From Nitrospinota bacterium (GTDB taxonomy: Bacteria > Nitrospinota_A > UBA7883), in assembly GCA_016207925.1 (NCBI GenBank), contig JACQZB010000072.1, forward strand, positions 1 to 32,272: a stretch of 32,272 bases of DNA, in the 5' to 3' direction. The first letter of the stretch is position 1. The number at the start of each line of letters is the position of its first letter. Under the pieces are notes generated by a model. The model was not told where the DNA came from, ran no database searches, and was given only the letters and a program-made list of their open reading frames with translations. The translations under genes and the position numbers were made by a program. Of this stretch, positions 1 through 8,013 are shown piece by piece.

Positions 1-228
1 CAATGCGGGCGTCAGGGGGCGCGACCGGTGGCCGTTAAGGCTCAACCCGCGCGCGGCCATTTCCAGCGCCGCCTGCCCGGCGGGCGGGTTCCCTTCACCG
101 GCGATTGTTCCGGCGGAACCTGCGTCCACGTCATCCACCCCCAGCGCCGCCAGTTTGGCCTGCAGCAGCCGCTCCGCGATGGGCGAGCGGGCCAGGTTGC
201 CCGTGCATACAAACAGGACGCGCCGCAC
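1..228 (-). CDS. Low-molecular-weight protein-tyrosine-phosphatase-like protein (partial, runs off window start)
   Basis: Reverse-strand translation VRRVLFVCTGNLARSPIAERLLQAKLAALGVDD... contains the LMW-PTP P-loop C-x5-R-S (CTGNLARS); GTG start at 228 just after the M16 stop. Confidence 0.8.
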   Translation of the reverse strand, partial: MRRVLFVCTGNLARSPIAERLLQAKLAALGVDDVDAGSAGTIAGEGNPPAGQAALEMAARGLSLNGHRSRPLTPAL

Positions 229-230
229 GG

Positions 231-1508
231 CTATCCGTCCAGCGCGCGATCGAACGGCTCCACGCTTTCATACGGCCCCAGCGCCGCCAGCCGCGCCCTG
301 GCCGGATTCAGGTAGCGGCGCGCCACATCGTTCACCGCGTCCATGGTCACCGCGTCAATTTCGTTGACGATCTCCTCGGGTGTCTTGATTTTGCCGTACA
401 GCGTCTCGTACCCGGCGAAAAGGTTCGCCAGGCTCATGGAATCCTCGGTGGAAAGATCAATCTTCCCCTTGATGTTCTCCTTGCCGCGGTTCAATTCCTC
501 GTCCGTGACGCCCTCCGCCGCCATTTTTCGGATTTCGTCCATCACCCGCGCCAGCGCCTCGCCCAATTTCTCCACGTTGATTCCGGCGCTCACCGCAAGG
601 GCGCCCGTGTCGGTGTACGCCTGGCGCGACGCGCGGATGTAGTAGGCCAGGCCCCGCCGCTCGCGGATTTGGTAGAACAGCCGCGAGGACATCGTGCCGC
701 CCAGAATGTTGACCAGAACCTTGAGCGCCGGCTGGTCGGGATGCGTTTCGCCGGGGATGGGAAAGCCAAGCACAAAGTGGGATTGTTCGATCTCGCGCCG
801 GGTCAACCGGCTGCGGACGCCATCCTGGGGCCGGTACGGCGCCGCGGATTCCTTGGGGCGGCGCGCGGTGAAGGTGAAGTGTCGCTCCGCCAACTCCAGG
901 TTTTCCTCGTGGGTCACGCCCCCGGCGGCGATCACCACGCAGTTGTCGGCGGGGTAGTGCAGGTCGCGGTAGGTGATAAAGTCATCGCGCGTCACCGAGC
1001 GGATCACCTCCTCCGGCCCGGCGATGTCCCATCCCAGCGGCTGGTCGCCGAAAAAGTGGCTTTTGAAATCCATCTGCACCTTGCTCATCGGGTCGTCCTG
1101 GTACATCCGGATTTCCTCGACGATCACGCCGCGTTCGCGGTCTATCTCCGCCTGCTCGAACTTGCTGTTCAGCAGCATGTCGGAGAGCACGTCGTAGGCG
1201 GTTTGTTTGCGCGCGGCGGACAATTTGACGAAGTAGGCCACCTTCTCCTCGCCCGTGAAGGCGTTAAAGACGCCGCCCACCGAGTCAATGGCGGAGGCTA
1301 CCGCCATGGCGTCAGGATACCGCTTGGCGCCCTTGAAAAACATGTGCTCCATGAAGTGCGATATGCCGTTGATGCGCCGGTCCTCGTACCGGCTGCCCGT
1401 CCCCGCCATGATCATCACGGTCACCGAGCGCGCCGCGGGCATGGGCGCGGTCAACACGCGCAGGCCGTTGCCCAGCGCGCTTTTTACGCATTCGATGCGG
1501 TCGCTCAC
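231..1508 (-). CDS. M16 family (insulinase / processing-peptidase-like) zinc peptidase
   Basis: HFMEHMFFKG has the inverted zinc motif HxxEH; GTGSRYEDRRINGISHFMEHM and the downstream YIRASRQAYTDTGALAVSAG pattern fit M16. Confidence 0.93.
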   Translation of the reverse strand: MSDRIECVKSALGNGLRVLTAPMPAARSVTVMIMAGTGSRYEDRRINGISHFMEHMFFKGAKRYPDAMAVASAIDSVGGVFNAFTGEEKVAYFVKLSAARKQTAYDVLSDMLLNSKFEQAEIDRERGVIVEEIRMYQDDPMSKVQMDFKSHFFGDQPLGWDIAGPEEVIRSVTRDDFITYRDLHYPADNCVVIAAGGVTHEENLELAERHFTFTARRPKESAAPYRPQDGVRSRLTRREIEQSHFVLGFPIPGETHPDQPALKVLVNILGGTMSSRLFYQIRERRGLAYYIRASRQAYTDTGALAVSAGINVEKLGEALARVMDEIRKMAAEGVTDEELNRGKENIKGKIDLSTEDSMSLANLFAGYETLYGKIKTPEEIVNEIDAVTMDAVNDVARRYLNPARARLAALGPYESVEPFDRALDG

Positions 1509-1637
1509 AATCCGTTCTCCATGTGATTCGGCCAGCCCGGGGGGCGGCCCGCGTGAAAACCATATTCTAGCGGGTTTATGCGCTCCGCCGTGCGGGAAAA
1601 TGCGTTACAATGTGCGTTCGGCAAGCGAAAAGGGCAC

Positions 1638-2276
1638 GTGGAAAAAGCGACGGTTCTGGAGAACATACCCTTCACCATCGAACCCGTCCGCGTGCTTCGG
1701 GAGATGCGGATTCCCCGCGCCGCCAGCCTCGATGAGATAGAGGAGCGCCCCCTGGCCGAAGCGATCCGCCGCGCCATCGAACGCGGCTATACGCTCGTAC
1801 GCGGACGCGGCGTGTACCGCTCCTTCAAGCTCGAAGGGGTGGCGGGAAATACGGTGCGCGGCGCGGGGACGGATGACCTTTTCACCGGCGCGCACATGGT
1901 CAAACTGTTGGGCGGATGTGACAGGGCCACGTTGCTGGCCTGTACCATCGGCCCGGAGTTGGAGGCCGAGGTGGAGCGCCTGTCGCAAGCGGGCGAGCTT
2001 ACGGAAAGTTACGCGCTGGAGATGGTGGGCGGGCTGATGGCGGATTACATGGCCGAACGGGTGGACGAACGCATCGAGGCGGACATCCGCCGCGCCGGGT
2101 ACGGGCGCACCATGCGTTTTTCGCCCGGTTACGGCGATTGGGAACTCTCCCATCAACCGCGGGCGCTGCGTCTGGTGGAAGCGGAACGTATCGGCATACG
2201 GCTCACGGAGACCAACATCATGTTGCCGCGCAAATCGGTATCAGCCATCATCGGCTGGAAGCGGAGCCAGGAGTAA
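1638..2276 (+). CDS. Stand-alone vitamin B12-dependent methionine synthase activation-domain-like protein
   Basis: RFSPGYGDWELSHQ...IGIRLTETNIMLPRKSVSAIIGWK is the MetH activation-domain signature. GTG 1638 preferred over ATG 1578 because a TACAAT -10-like box lies at 1606-1611. Confidence 0.82.
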   Translation: MEKATVLENIPFTIEPVRVLREMRIPRAASLDEIEERPLAEAIRRAIERGYTLVRGRGVYRSFKLEGVAGNTVRGAGTDDLFTGAHMVKLLGGCDRATLLACTIGPELEAEVERLSQAGELTESYALEMVGGLMADYMAERVDERIEADIRRAGYGRTMRFSPGYGDWELSHQPRALRLVEAERIGIRLTETNIMLPRKSVSAIIGWKRSQE

Positions 2277-4105
2277 TGAACCTGCTCAAGACGTTGCGCG
2301 AGCGCGTGGTGATCGTGGACGGCTCCATGGGGGCCTTGTTGCAGGCCCGCGGGTTGCCCGCGGGACACGCGCCCGACCTGTGGAACCTTGAAAATCCGGA
2401 CGCCATTGTAGAGGCCCACCGCCAATACGCCCAGGCGGGCGCGGAGTTGATCCTCACCAATACCTTCGGCGCCTCCCGGTTGCGCCTGGCGGATTACGGC
2501 GCGCACGGGAAGTTGCGCGACATCAATAAGGCCGCCGTCGCTTTGGCGCGGCGCGCCGCCCCCGGCGCGTTTATCGGCGGCGACATCGGCCCGCTGGGCG
2601 GTATCATGGCCCCCACCGGCGAAATATCCTTCGACGAAGGGGTGGGCATATTCGCGGAACAAATACGCGCCCTGCTCGGCGCGGGCGTGGACGCCCTGGT
2701 CATCGAAACCATGTTCGACCTGATGGAGATCAAGGCCGCCGTGGTGGCCGCCAACGATCTGCGCGGCGCCGTTCCCCTCATCGCCTCGATGACCTTCAAC
2801 GCAGGCGGCGTCACCGATACAGGAACCGATCCTGTCACCGCCGCCGCCGTGCTCGAGGGCCTGGGCGTGGATGTGATCGGGGTGAACTGCTCCACCGGGC
2901 CGGAAGCGATGCTCCCCATCGTGGAGCGCATCGCCGCCGCCACCGCGCTGCCGGTCATGGTGGAGCCGAACGCCGGCCTGCCGGTGAACCGCGGCGGCGT
3001 CACCGTGTTCGAAATGCCCATGGAGAATGTGGCCTCCCACGCGCGCCCCTTTGTGGAAGCGGGCGCCGCCCTGGTGGGCGGCTGCTGCGGCACCACGCCG
3101 GACTACATACGCATGGTGGCCACCGCCCTGACCGGTGTGAAACCGAAAGTCCGTGACATCCCCCGCGCGCTGACCATCACCAGCCGGCAGCTTACCGTCC
3201 CCATCGGCGAGGGCAGCCCCTTCGTTAAAATCGGGGAAAAAATCAACCCGACCGGACGCAAAAAATTCGCCGAATCCATCCGCGACGGCCGGATGGACAT
3301 GATCCTGGCCGACGCCCGCGCCCAGTACGAAGCGGGCGCCGCCGCGCTGGACGTCAACGTGGGCGTGCCGCTGGTGGACGAGGCCGCGCGCATGAGGCAG
3401 GCCATCGTCGCCGTCCAAAATGTCACCCCCCTGCCGCTGGTGATTGACTCCTCCTACGCCACAGCCCTTGAAGCGGGGTTGCAACTGTACCCCGGCCGCG
3501 CGCTGGTCAACTCCATCAACGGCGAGCGCGAACGCCTCGAGCAGGTCACCCCGCTCATCAAGCGCTACGGCGCCTCCGTCATCGCGCTTCTGGCCGCGGA
3601 CGAAATCCCGGAGCGCGCCGCGGACCGGCTCCGCATCGCCGAGTCCATCCTGCGCTATCTGGAAGACCACGGCGTGCCGCGCGACCGGGTGATCTTCGAC
3701 TGTCTGGCGCTTGTGGTCTCCGCCATGCAGGACGGCGCGCGCCAGACCCTGGACACCATCCGCGAGGTCCGCCGCCAGTTCGGCTGCCCGGCCATGGCGG
3801 GCGTCTCCAACGTCTCCTTCGGCCTGCCCCGGCGCGAGGTGATCAACAGCTCGTTTTTAGCCATGGCCATGGGGGCGGGGCTGGACGCCGCCATCGTCAA
3901 TCCCCTAAGCGAGGAGATCAACCGGACGGTGGCCGCCGCCTCGCTGTTCAGCGGGCGCGATCCGGGCTGCCGGGTGTACATTGACATGATGGAAGAGGGC
4001 GCGAAGGAACGCGCCGCCCACAACGCGCCGCCCCCGCCGCCGCCCCTGCCACCACCACCGGCAAGATCGGCCATGCCATCACCGAGGGGGACAAGGACTC
4101 GATAG
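2276..4105 (+). CDS. metH: Cobalamin-dependent methionine synthase, N-terminal part (homocysteine methyltransferase + pterin-binding); reading frame breaks in Pro/Ala-rich linker
   Basis: VVIVDGSMGALLQARG, GGCCGTTPDYIR (Zn-binding Cys pair), FVKIGEKINPTGRKKF (pterin domain); ATG overlaps upstream stop; tail after about 4030 is low-complexity PPPPPPLPPPP and does not look like MetH. Confidence 0.88.
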   Translation: MNLLKTLRERVVIVDGSMGALLQARGLPAGHAPDLWNLENPDAIVEAHRQYAQAGAELILTNTFGASRLRLADYGAHGKLRDINKAAVALARRAAPGAFIGGDIGPLGGIMAPTGEISFDEGVGIFAEQIRALLGAGVDALVIETMFDLMEIKAAVVAANDLRGAVPLIASMTFNAGGVTDTGTDPVTAAAVLEGLGVDVIGVNCSTGPEAMLPIVERIAAATALPVMVEPNAGLPVNRGGVTVFEMPMENVASHARPFVEAGAALVGGCCGTTPDYIRMVATALTGVKPKVRDIPRALTITSRQLTVPIGEGSPFVKIGEKINPTGRKKFAESIRDGRMDMILADARAQYEAGAAALDVNVGVPLVDEAARMRQAIVAVQNVTPLPLVIDSSYATALEAGLQLYPGRALVNSINGERERLEQVTPLIKRYGASVIALLAADEIPERAADRLRIAESILRYLEDHGVPRDRVIFDCLALVVSAMQDGARQTLDTIREVRRQFGCPAMAGVSNVSFGLPRREVINSSFLAMAMGAGLDAAIVNPLSEEINRTVAAASLFSGRDPGCRVYIDMMEEGAKERAAHNAPPPPPPLPPPPARSAMPSPRGTRTR

Positions 4106-4698
4106 AGCCGCTTACCCGTCAGGCCCTCGCCGAAGGCCACGACCCCATGGCGCTGTTCATGGACGTGATGACCCCCGCCATCCGCCACCTGGGCGACCTG
4201 TTCGCCCAGCGCAAAAAATTCATTCCCCATCTGGTGGCCGCCGCCGACGCCATGAAGCGCGGCGTGGCCATCCTCGACCCCCTGCTGGCGGCCAGCGGCG
4301 CCCGGAAGGACAAGGGGACCATCGTGTTCGCCACCGTCAAGGGCGACATACACGACATTGGCAAGAACATTTGCGTTATCATGTTGTCCAACTTCGGCTA
4401 TAACGTTGTGGACTTGGGAAAGAACGTGCCCGTGGAGGACATTCTGGCGGCGGCCAAACAGAACAAGGCGCATATCATCGCCCTCTCCGCGCTGATGACC
4501 ACCACCATGACGCAGATGAAAGTGGTGGTGGACGAGGTGAAGGCGCGCGCGCTCCCCTATAAGGTGATGGTGGGCGGCGCGGTGGTGACCCACACCTTCG
4601 CGGAGGAAATCGGCGCCGACGGCTACGGGCGCGACGTGGGCGACATCGCCCAGGTCACCGCCAACGTCATGGCCATGGCCCAGGGAGCGGCGCGGTGA
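4030..4698 (+). CDS. metH: Methionine synthase, C-terminal part (B12-binding cap and B12-binding domain) in a different frame
   Basis: Frame 1 reads AAPAAAPATTTGKIGHAITEGDKDSIEPLTRQALAEGHDPMALFMDVMTPAI...KGDIHDIGKN (DxHxxG cobalamin motif). Confidence 0.85.
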   Translation, partial: APAAAPATTTGKIGHAITEGDKDSIEPLTRQALAEGHDPMALFMDVMTPAIRHLGDLFAQRKKFIPHLVAAADAMKRGVAILDPLLAASGARKDKGTIVFATVKGDIHDIGKNICVIMLSNFGYNVVDLGKNVPVEDILAAAKQNKAHIIALSALMTTTMTQMKVVVDEVKARALPYKVMVGGAVVTHTFAEEIGADGYGRDVGDIAQVTANVMAMAQGAAR

Positions 4699-5255
4699 AA
4701 ACCAGGCTCGCGGTTCTTGCCCTTGCCCTGCTGGCCCTGGGCGGCTGCATGTCGGGCGTGTCCCCCTACCGCTACTGGAACCAGTACGAATTGGTCAGCC
4801 CCGCCCCCGCCGCCGCCAAACGCTATACCGACGAAAACATTGACATCAATTTCTGGCTGGATGAAAAACGCATCCATTTCATGCTCAAGAACCTTTCCGG
4901 CCAACCGCTGACGCTCGACTGGAGCCGCGCCGAATACCTGCATACCGACGGAGGGCGGCATCAGGCGGCCAACATGGACTCGCTGTTTACGCCCGGCCGC
5001 GGCGCGCCCCCGCCCAAGACGCTGGCCCCGGGGCAGGAAATCCGCGACTTCGCGGCCCCCGCCCGCAACGTCGAGGAACTGGAAACCTGGACCTGGTATC
5101 TGTACCCCCTCTTTAATCTCTTTGACGACAGGGCTTACGACAACAAGGGTAAAACTTTCGGGCTGGACATTCCCGTGCAGGCGCGCGGTGAATGGAAAAC
5201 CTACCATTTCCGCTTCGTGATACAAAACGTCGCCCCCAGGCAGGAACTGCTATAA
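4695..5255 (+). CDS. Uncharacterised lipoprotein
   Basis: MKTRLAVLALALLALGGCMSG: signal peptide with lipobox (LGGC); GTG start overlapping metH stop. Confidence 0.7.
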   Translation: MKTRLAVLALALLALGGCMSGVSPYRYWNQYELVSPAPAAAKRYTDENIDINFWLDEKRIHFMLKNLSGQPLTLDWSRAEYLHTDGGRHQAANMDSLFTPGRGAPPPKTLAPGQEIRDFAAPARNVEELETWTWYLYPLFNLFDDRAYDNKGKTFGLDIPVQARGEWKTYHFRFVIQNVAPRQELL

Positions 5256-5262
5256 GCCGCGG

Positions 5263-5451
5263 TTAGACGGCGATATTCACCGACCCGCCAATCTCCTGCT
5301 CCACCACGGGATTGTTGCTTCCCTGCGGGGTGGGTTGCGGCGACTGCTGGACAGGAGGCGCTTCTTCCGGCGGCGGCTGGGCAGGCGCCCCCTCGACCGG
5401 CGCAATGGGCGGCGGCGGCGTATAAACCGAAACACCTTCAATAGTAGGCAT
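5263..5451 (-). CDS. Small proline-rich hypothetical protein
   Basis: MPTIEGVSVYTPPPPIAPVEGAPAQPPPEEAPPVQQSPQPTPQGSNNPVVEQEIGGSVNIAV; internal ATG at 5451 preferred over 5541 because upstream sequence is AT-rich and non-coding-like. Confidence 0.45.
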   Translation of the reverse strand: MPTIEGVSVYTPPPPIAPVEGAPAQPPPEEAPPVQQSPQPTPQGSNNPVVEQEIGGSVNIAV

Positions 5452-5828
5452 CACTAGCCTCAACCAATCTCTAATGTAATAATAATTCATCCTCTGGTGT
5501 AATGTCCACACACCATACCCCCAAAACCGATCTAGCCCCATTTAGCGGATGAATTATTTCGTAACTATTGAAAACAATAAGCAAACAATGAAATTGATAA
5601 TAAAAGAATACTGGTGTCGCATGAATAGCACGCTAGTTATTGAAATGCTACATGATGATTTGTTTGCAGTTAATTCGCTATCACGTTTTTAATGTTGCAA
5701 TAACAAGACACATCGTTTCGCGGGTGAAAAACCGTCACGATTTACTGTTTATTAACGCTCGTATTTTCAGGTAGATGCTATTCCATCGTCTCATGGCTCA
5801 TTTTGTGCTTTGATATAGTACGGCAATT

Positions 5829-5842
5829 TGTTTCAAGAAACA
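5829..5842. promoter_or_regulatory. Palindromic site TGTTTC-AA-GAAACA upstream of histidine kinase gene (possible operator)
   Basis: Perfect 6-bp inverted repeat with 2-nt spacer, read directly. Confidence 0.3.
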
Positions 5843-5984
5843 GTGATGGGTTACATTGAAGGACTGAAACAGGAATGCGTTGTTTATCAATAGGTTTTTG
5901 AGACGCTGATCGTGGCTATCCGTCGTGCTTGGTGAGGCGCGGGTGGGTAACGCGTTATTTTATCGGTTCGGGAGGAATGTAGGC

Positions 5985-7133
5985 ATGGCCACGAACTTGT
6001 CGCCGCAAGCGCGGGGAACAGGAGCCGGGGTGTTAAATATCAATGAGCTTGTCGAACGCGCGCCGGATATCATATTTCACTACCAGCACGCGCCAATACC
6101 GGTATTCAGTTATGTCAGCGCCGCGTCCGGCTGTGTCCTGGGTTACTCGCCCGAGGATCATTACCGCAATCCCTCGTTGTGGCTGGAGATCGTCGAAGCG
6201 CGCGACCGCGACTGGTTTTCCACATTTTGGATACAAGGCTGCTTGAAAGAACAGTGCGAGACTTTCCGGTTTGTCGCCCGCGACGGGAGGTATGTATGGC
6301 TGGAGATCGCGCTTTCGCTGGCGCATGACATCCATGGCGACGTTGTGGCGATGCAGGGGATCGCCCGCGACGTGACCGGGCGCGCGAAAATGATGGAATC
6401 GCTGATGGAGTCCGCGGCGCGGGCGGAGAAAAGCGTGGAGTTGAAGGACAAGTTCGTGGCCCTGCTCGCGCACGATCTGCGCTCGCCGATAGGCTCCACC
6501 CTGGGGCTGTTGCGCGCCCTGGAAAGCGGTTGGGGGGAAATGACCGCGGAACGCCGCGCCGAAGTGTTCAAAAACACCATAGGCGCCATGGAGCGCATGG
6601 GCAAGATGGTTGACCGGCTGCTGGATGTCAACCGGCTCAAGAACGGGCGGGTGGAGCTTGACCGGATGCCCGCCGCCATGCGCGCCCTGACCGAGGCGGG
6701 GATAGCGGCGCACCGCCATATCGCCGCACGCAAGCGCATTACGGTGGTCAACGAAATTCCGGACACAAAGTACTGGTATGTTGATTGCCAGTTGATCATG
6801 GAGGTGATAAGCAACCTTCTATGCAACGCGCTCAAATTCACGCCGGCCGGGGGCGAGGTGCGTATCCGCGGCGCCGCGCCGGATACCATCGAAGTGGTTG
6901 ATAACGGGATTGGAATGCCGCCGGAGTTGACGCCGTATCTGTTCCATTCCTCAAGCGTCGCCATCCGCCATGACACGGAAGGGGAACGGGGCCACGGCCT
7001 GGGGTTGGCGCTTTCCCGCGAGATCGTATCCGCGCACGGGGGCGAGATCGCCGTGGAGAGCAGCTTGGACAAAGGCTCCTGTTTCGCCATTGTCATCCCC
7101 GGCGCCGGGCTGGAGGACAAGGGATGCGCCTGA
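5985..7133 (+). CDS. Soluble PAS-domain sensor histidine kinase
   Basis: PAS-like N-terminus; H-box LLAHDLRSPIG; N-box NLLCNALKFTP; G-boxes VVDNGIGMP and GHGLGLALSREIV; GGAGGA RBS 8 nt before ATG 5985. Confidence 0.9.
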   Translation: MATNLSPQARGTGAGVLNINELVERAPDIIFHYQHAPIPVFSYVSAASGCVLGYSPEDHYRNPSLWLEIVEARDRDWFSTFWIQGCLKEQCETFRFVARDGRYVWLEIALSLAHDIHGDVVAMQGIARDVTGRAKMMESLMESAARAEKSVELKDKFVALLAHDLRSPIGSTLGLLRALESGWGEMTAERRAEVFKNTIGAMERMGKMVDRLLDVNRLKNGRVELDRMPAAMRALTEAGIAAHRHIAARKRITVVNEIPDTKYWYVDCQLIMEVISNLLCNALKFTPAGGEVRIRGAAPDTIEVVDNGIGMPPELTPYLFHSSSVAIRHDTEGERGHGLGLALSREIVSAHGGEIAVESSLDKGSCFAIVIPGAGLEDKGCA

Positions 7134-7915
7134 CTTCACGCAACGCTTCTCATGTATTGGTGAAATGCCCCTGGTGCCGCTCGGCATGCGGCCCCGCTCC
7201 GCGCCGCCATGCCAACGTCACCCTCTATCCGGAATTGAAGGAGCGGGTGCTGAGTCTGGATCTGTTCATCCGCCACTGCAAGGCGTGCGGGCGCGGATTC
7301 CAGATTGACGGCCCCTTTGTGTATCACGACATGAGGCAGCGGCTGTGGGTGGAAGTCGAACGCGCCGGAGCGGAGATGGCTCCGGACGCGCTGGCGGCGC
7401 TGGAGAGCCGTTGGCTGATGACCCCGCGCCCGGATTGCGGATACCGCATCCGCGTCGTGGACAGCGCCGAAACCTTGCGCGAGACGGTTCTGATCCTCGC
7501 GCGCGGGTTCAGCGATCTGGCGGTGCAGACCGTCAAACGGGCCGCGTTGGCCAGCCTGGATCCGGGCGCGATTCCCGGCGCGCGCTTCCAGAGCGCGCGG
7601 ATCAATGGGGCGCGGACGCTCATCATGTTCTCCCATCCGGGGCGCAAGGGGGAGCCGCTGGCGGTGGAAGTGGATACCGGATTCTTCGAACGATTCGCGT
7701 CCGTCGAAAAAGCCTATGCGGCGGCGCGGCCCAGAATTTACGTGGACAACCTTACCATCGGCGAGTTGGGGGCGCGTTTCCTGGACGCGATGGAAAAGGG
7801 CGGCCATGGCCATGCGCCCCGCTTCGCCGGTGGCGCCGGGTTATTCAGCCGGCTTAATCAGGCGGCGAAACCGGTTTGGGTCAACGGCGTACAACAGTCC
7901 GGAGCCGCCGCCTAA
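7124..7915 (+). CDS. CpXC-domain-like protein
   Basis: VKCPWCRSACGP...HCKACGRGFQIDGPFVYHDMRQRLWVEV: paired CPxC/CxxC zinc-ribbon-like motifs; overlaps histidine kinase end. Confidence 0.65.
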   Translation: MRLTSRNASHVLVKCPWCRSACGPAPRRHANVTLYPELKERVLSLDLFIRHCKACGRGFQIDGPFVYHDMRQRLWVEVERAGAEMAPDALAALESRWLMTPRPDCGYRIRVVDSAETLRETVLILARGFSDLAVQTVKRAALASLDPGAIPGARFQSARINGARTLIMFSHPGRKGEPLAVEVDTGFFERFASVEKAYAAARPRIYVDNLTIGELGARFLDAMEKGGHGHAPRFAGGAGLFSRLNQAAKPVWVNGVQQSGAAA

Positions 7916-8013
7916 CCGCGTCCCGCCCCGTCTCCCTATGCTGGTATTGGCGTTTGGCGCTCCGCGCCGTTCCATGTACAATAAATACCTTCGCAGTCAA
8001 CCAGTGGGGTCTC

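Noticed and set aside
105-1526. 473-aa plus-strand ORF
   Set aside because: Antisense to the M16 peptidase (HxxEH motif); composition looks like an artefact
2153-3670. 505-aa minus-strand ORF
   Set aside because: Antisense to metH; no recognisable domain
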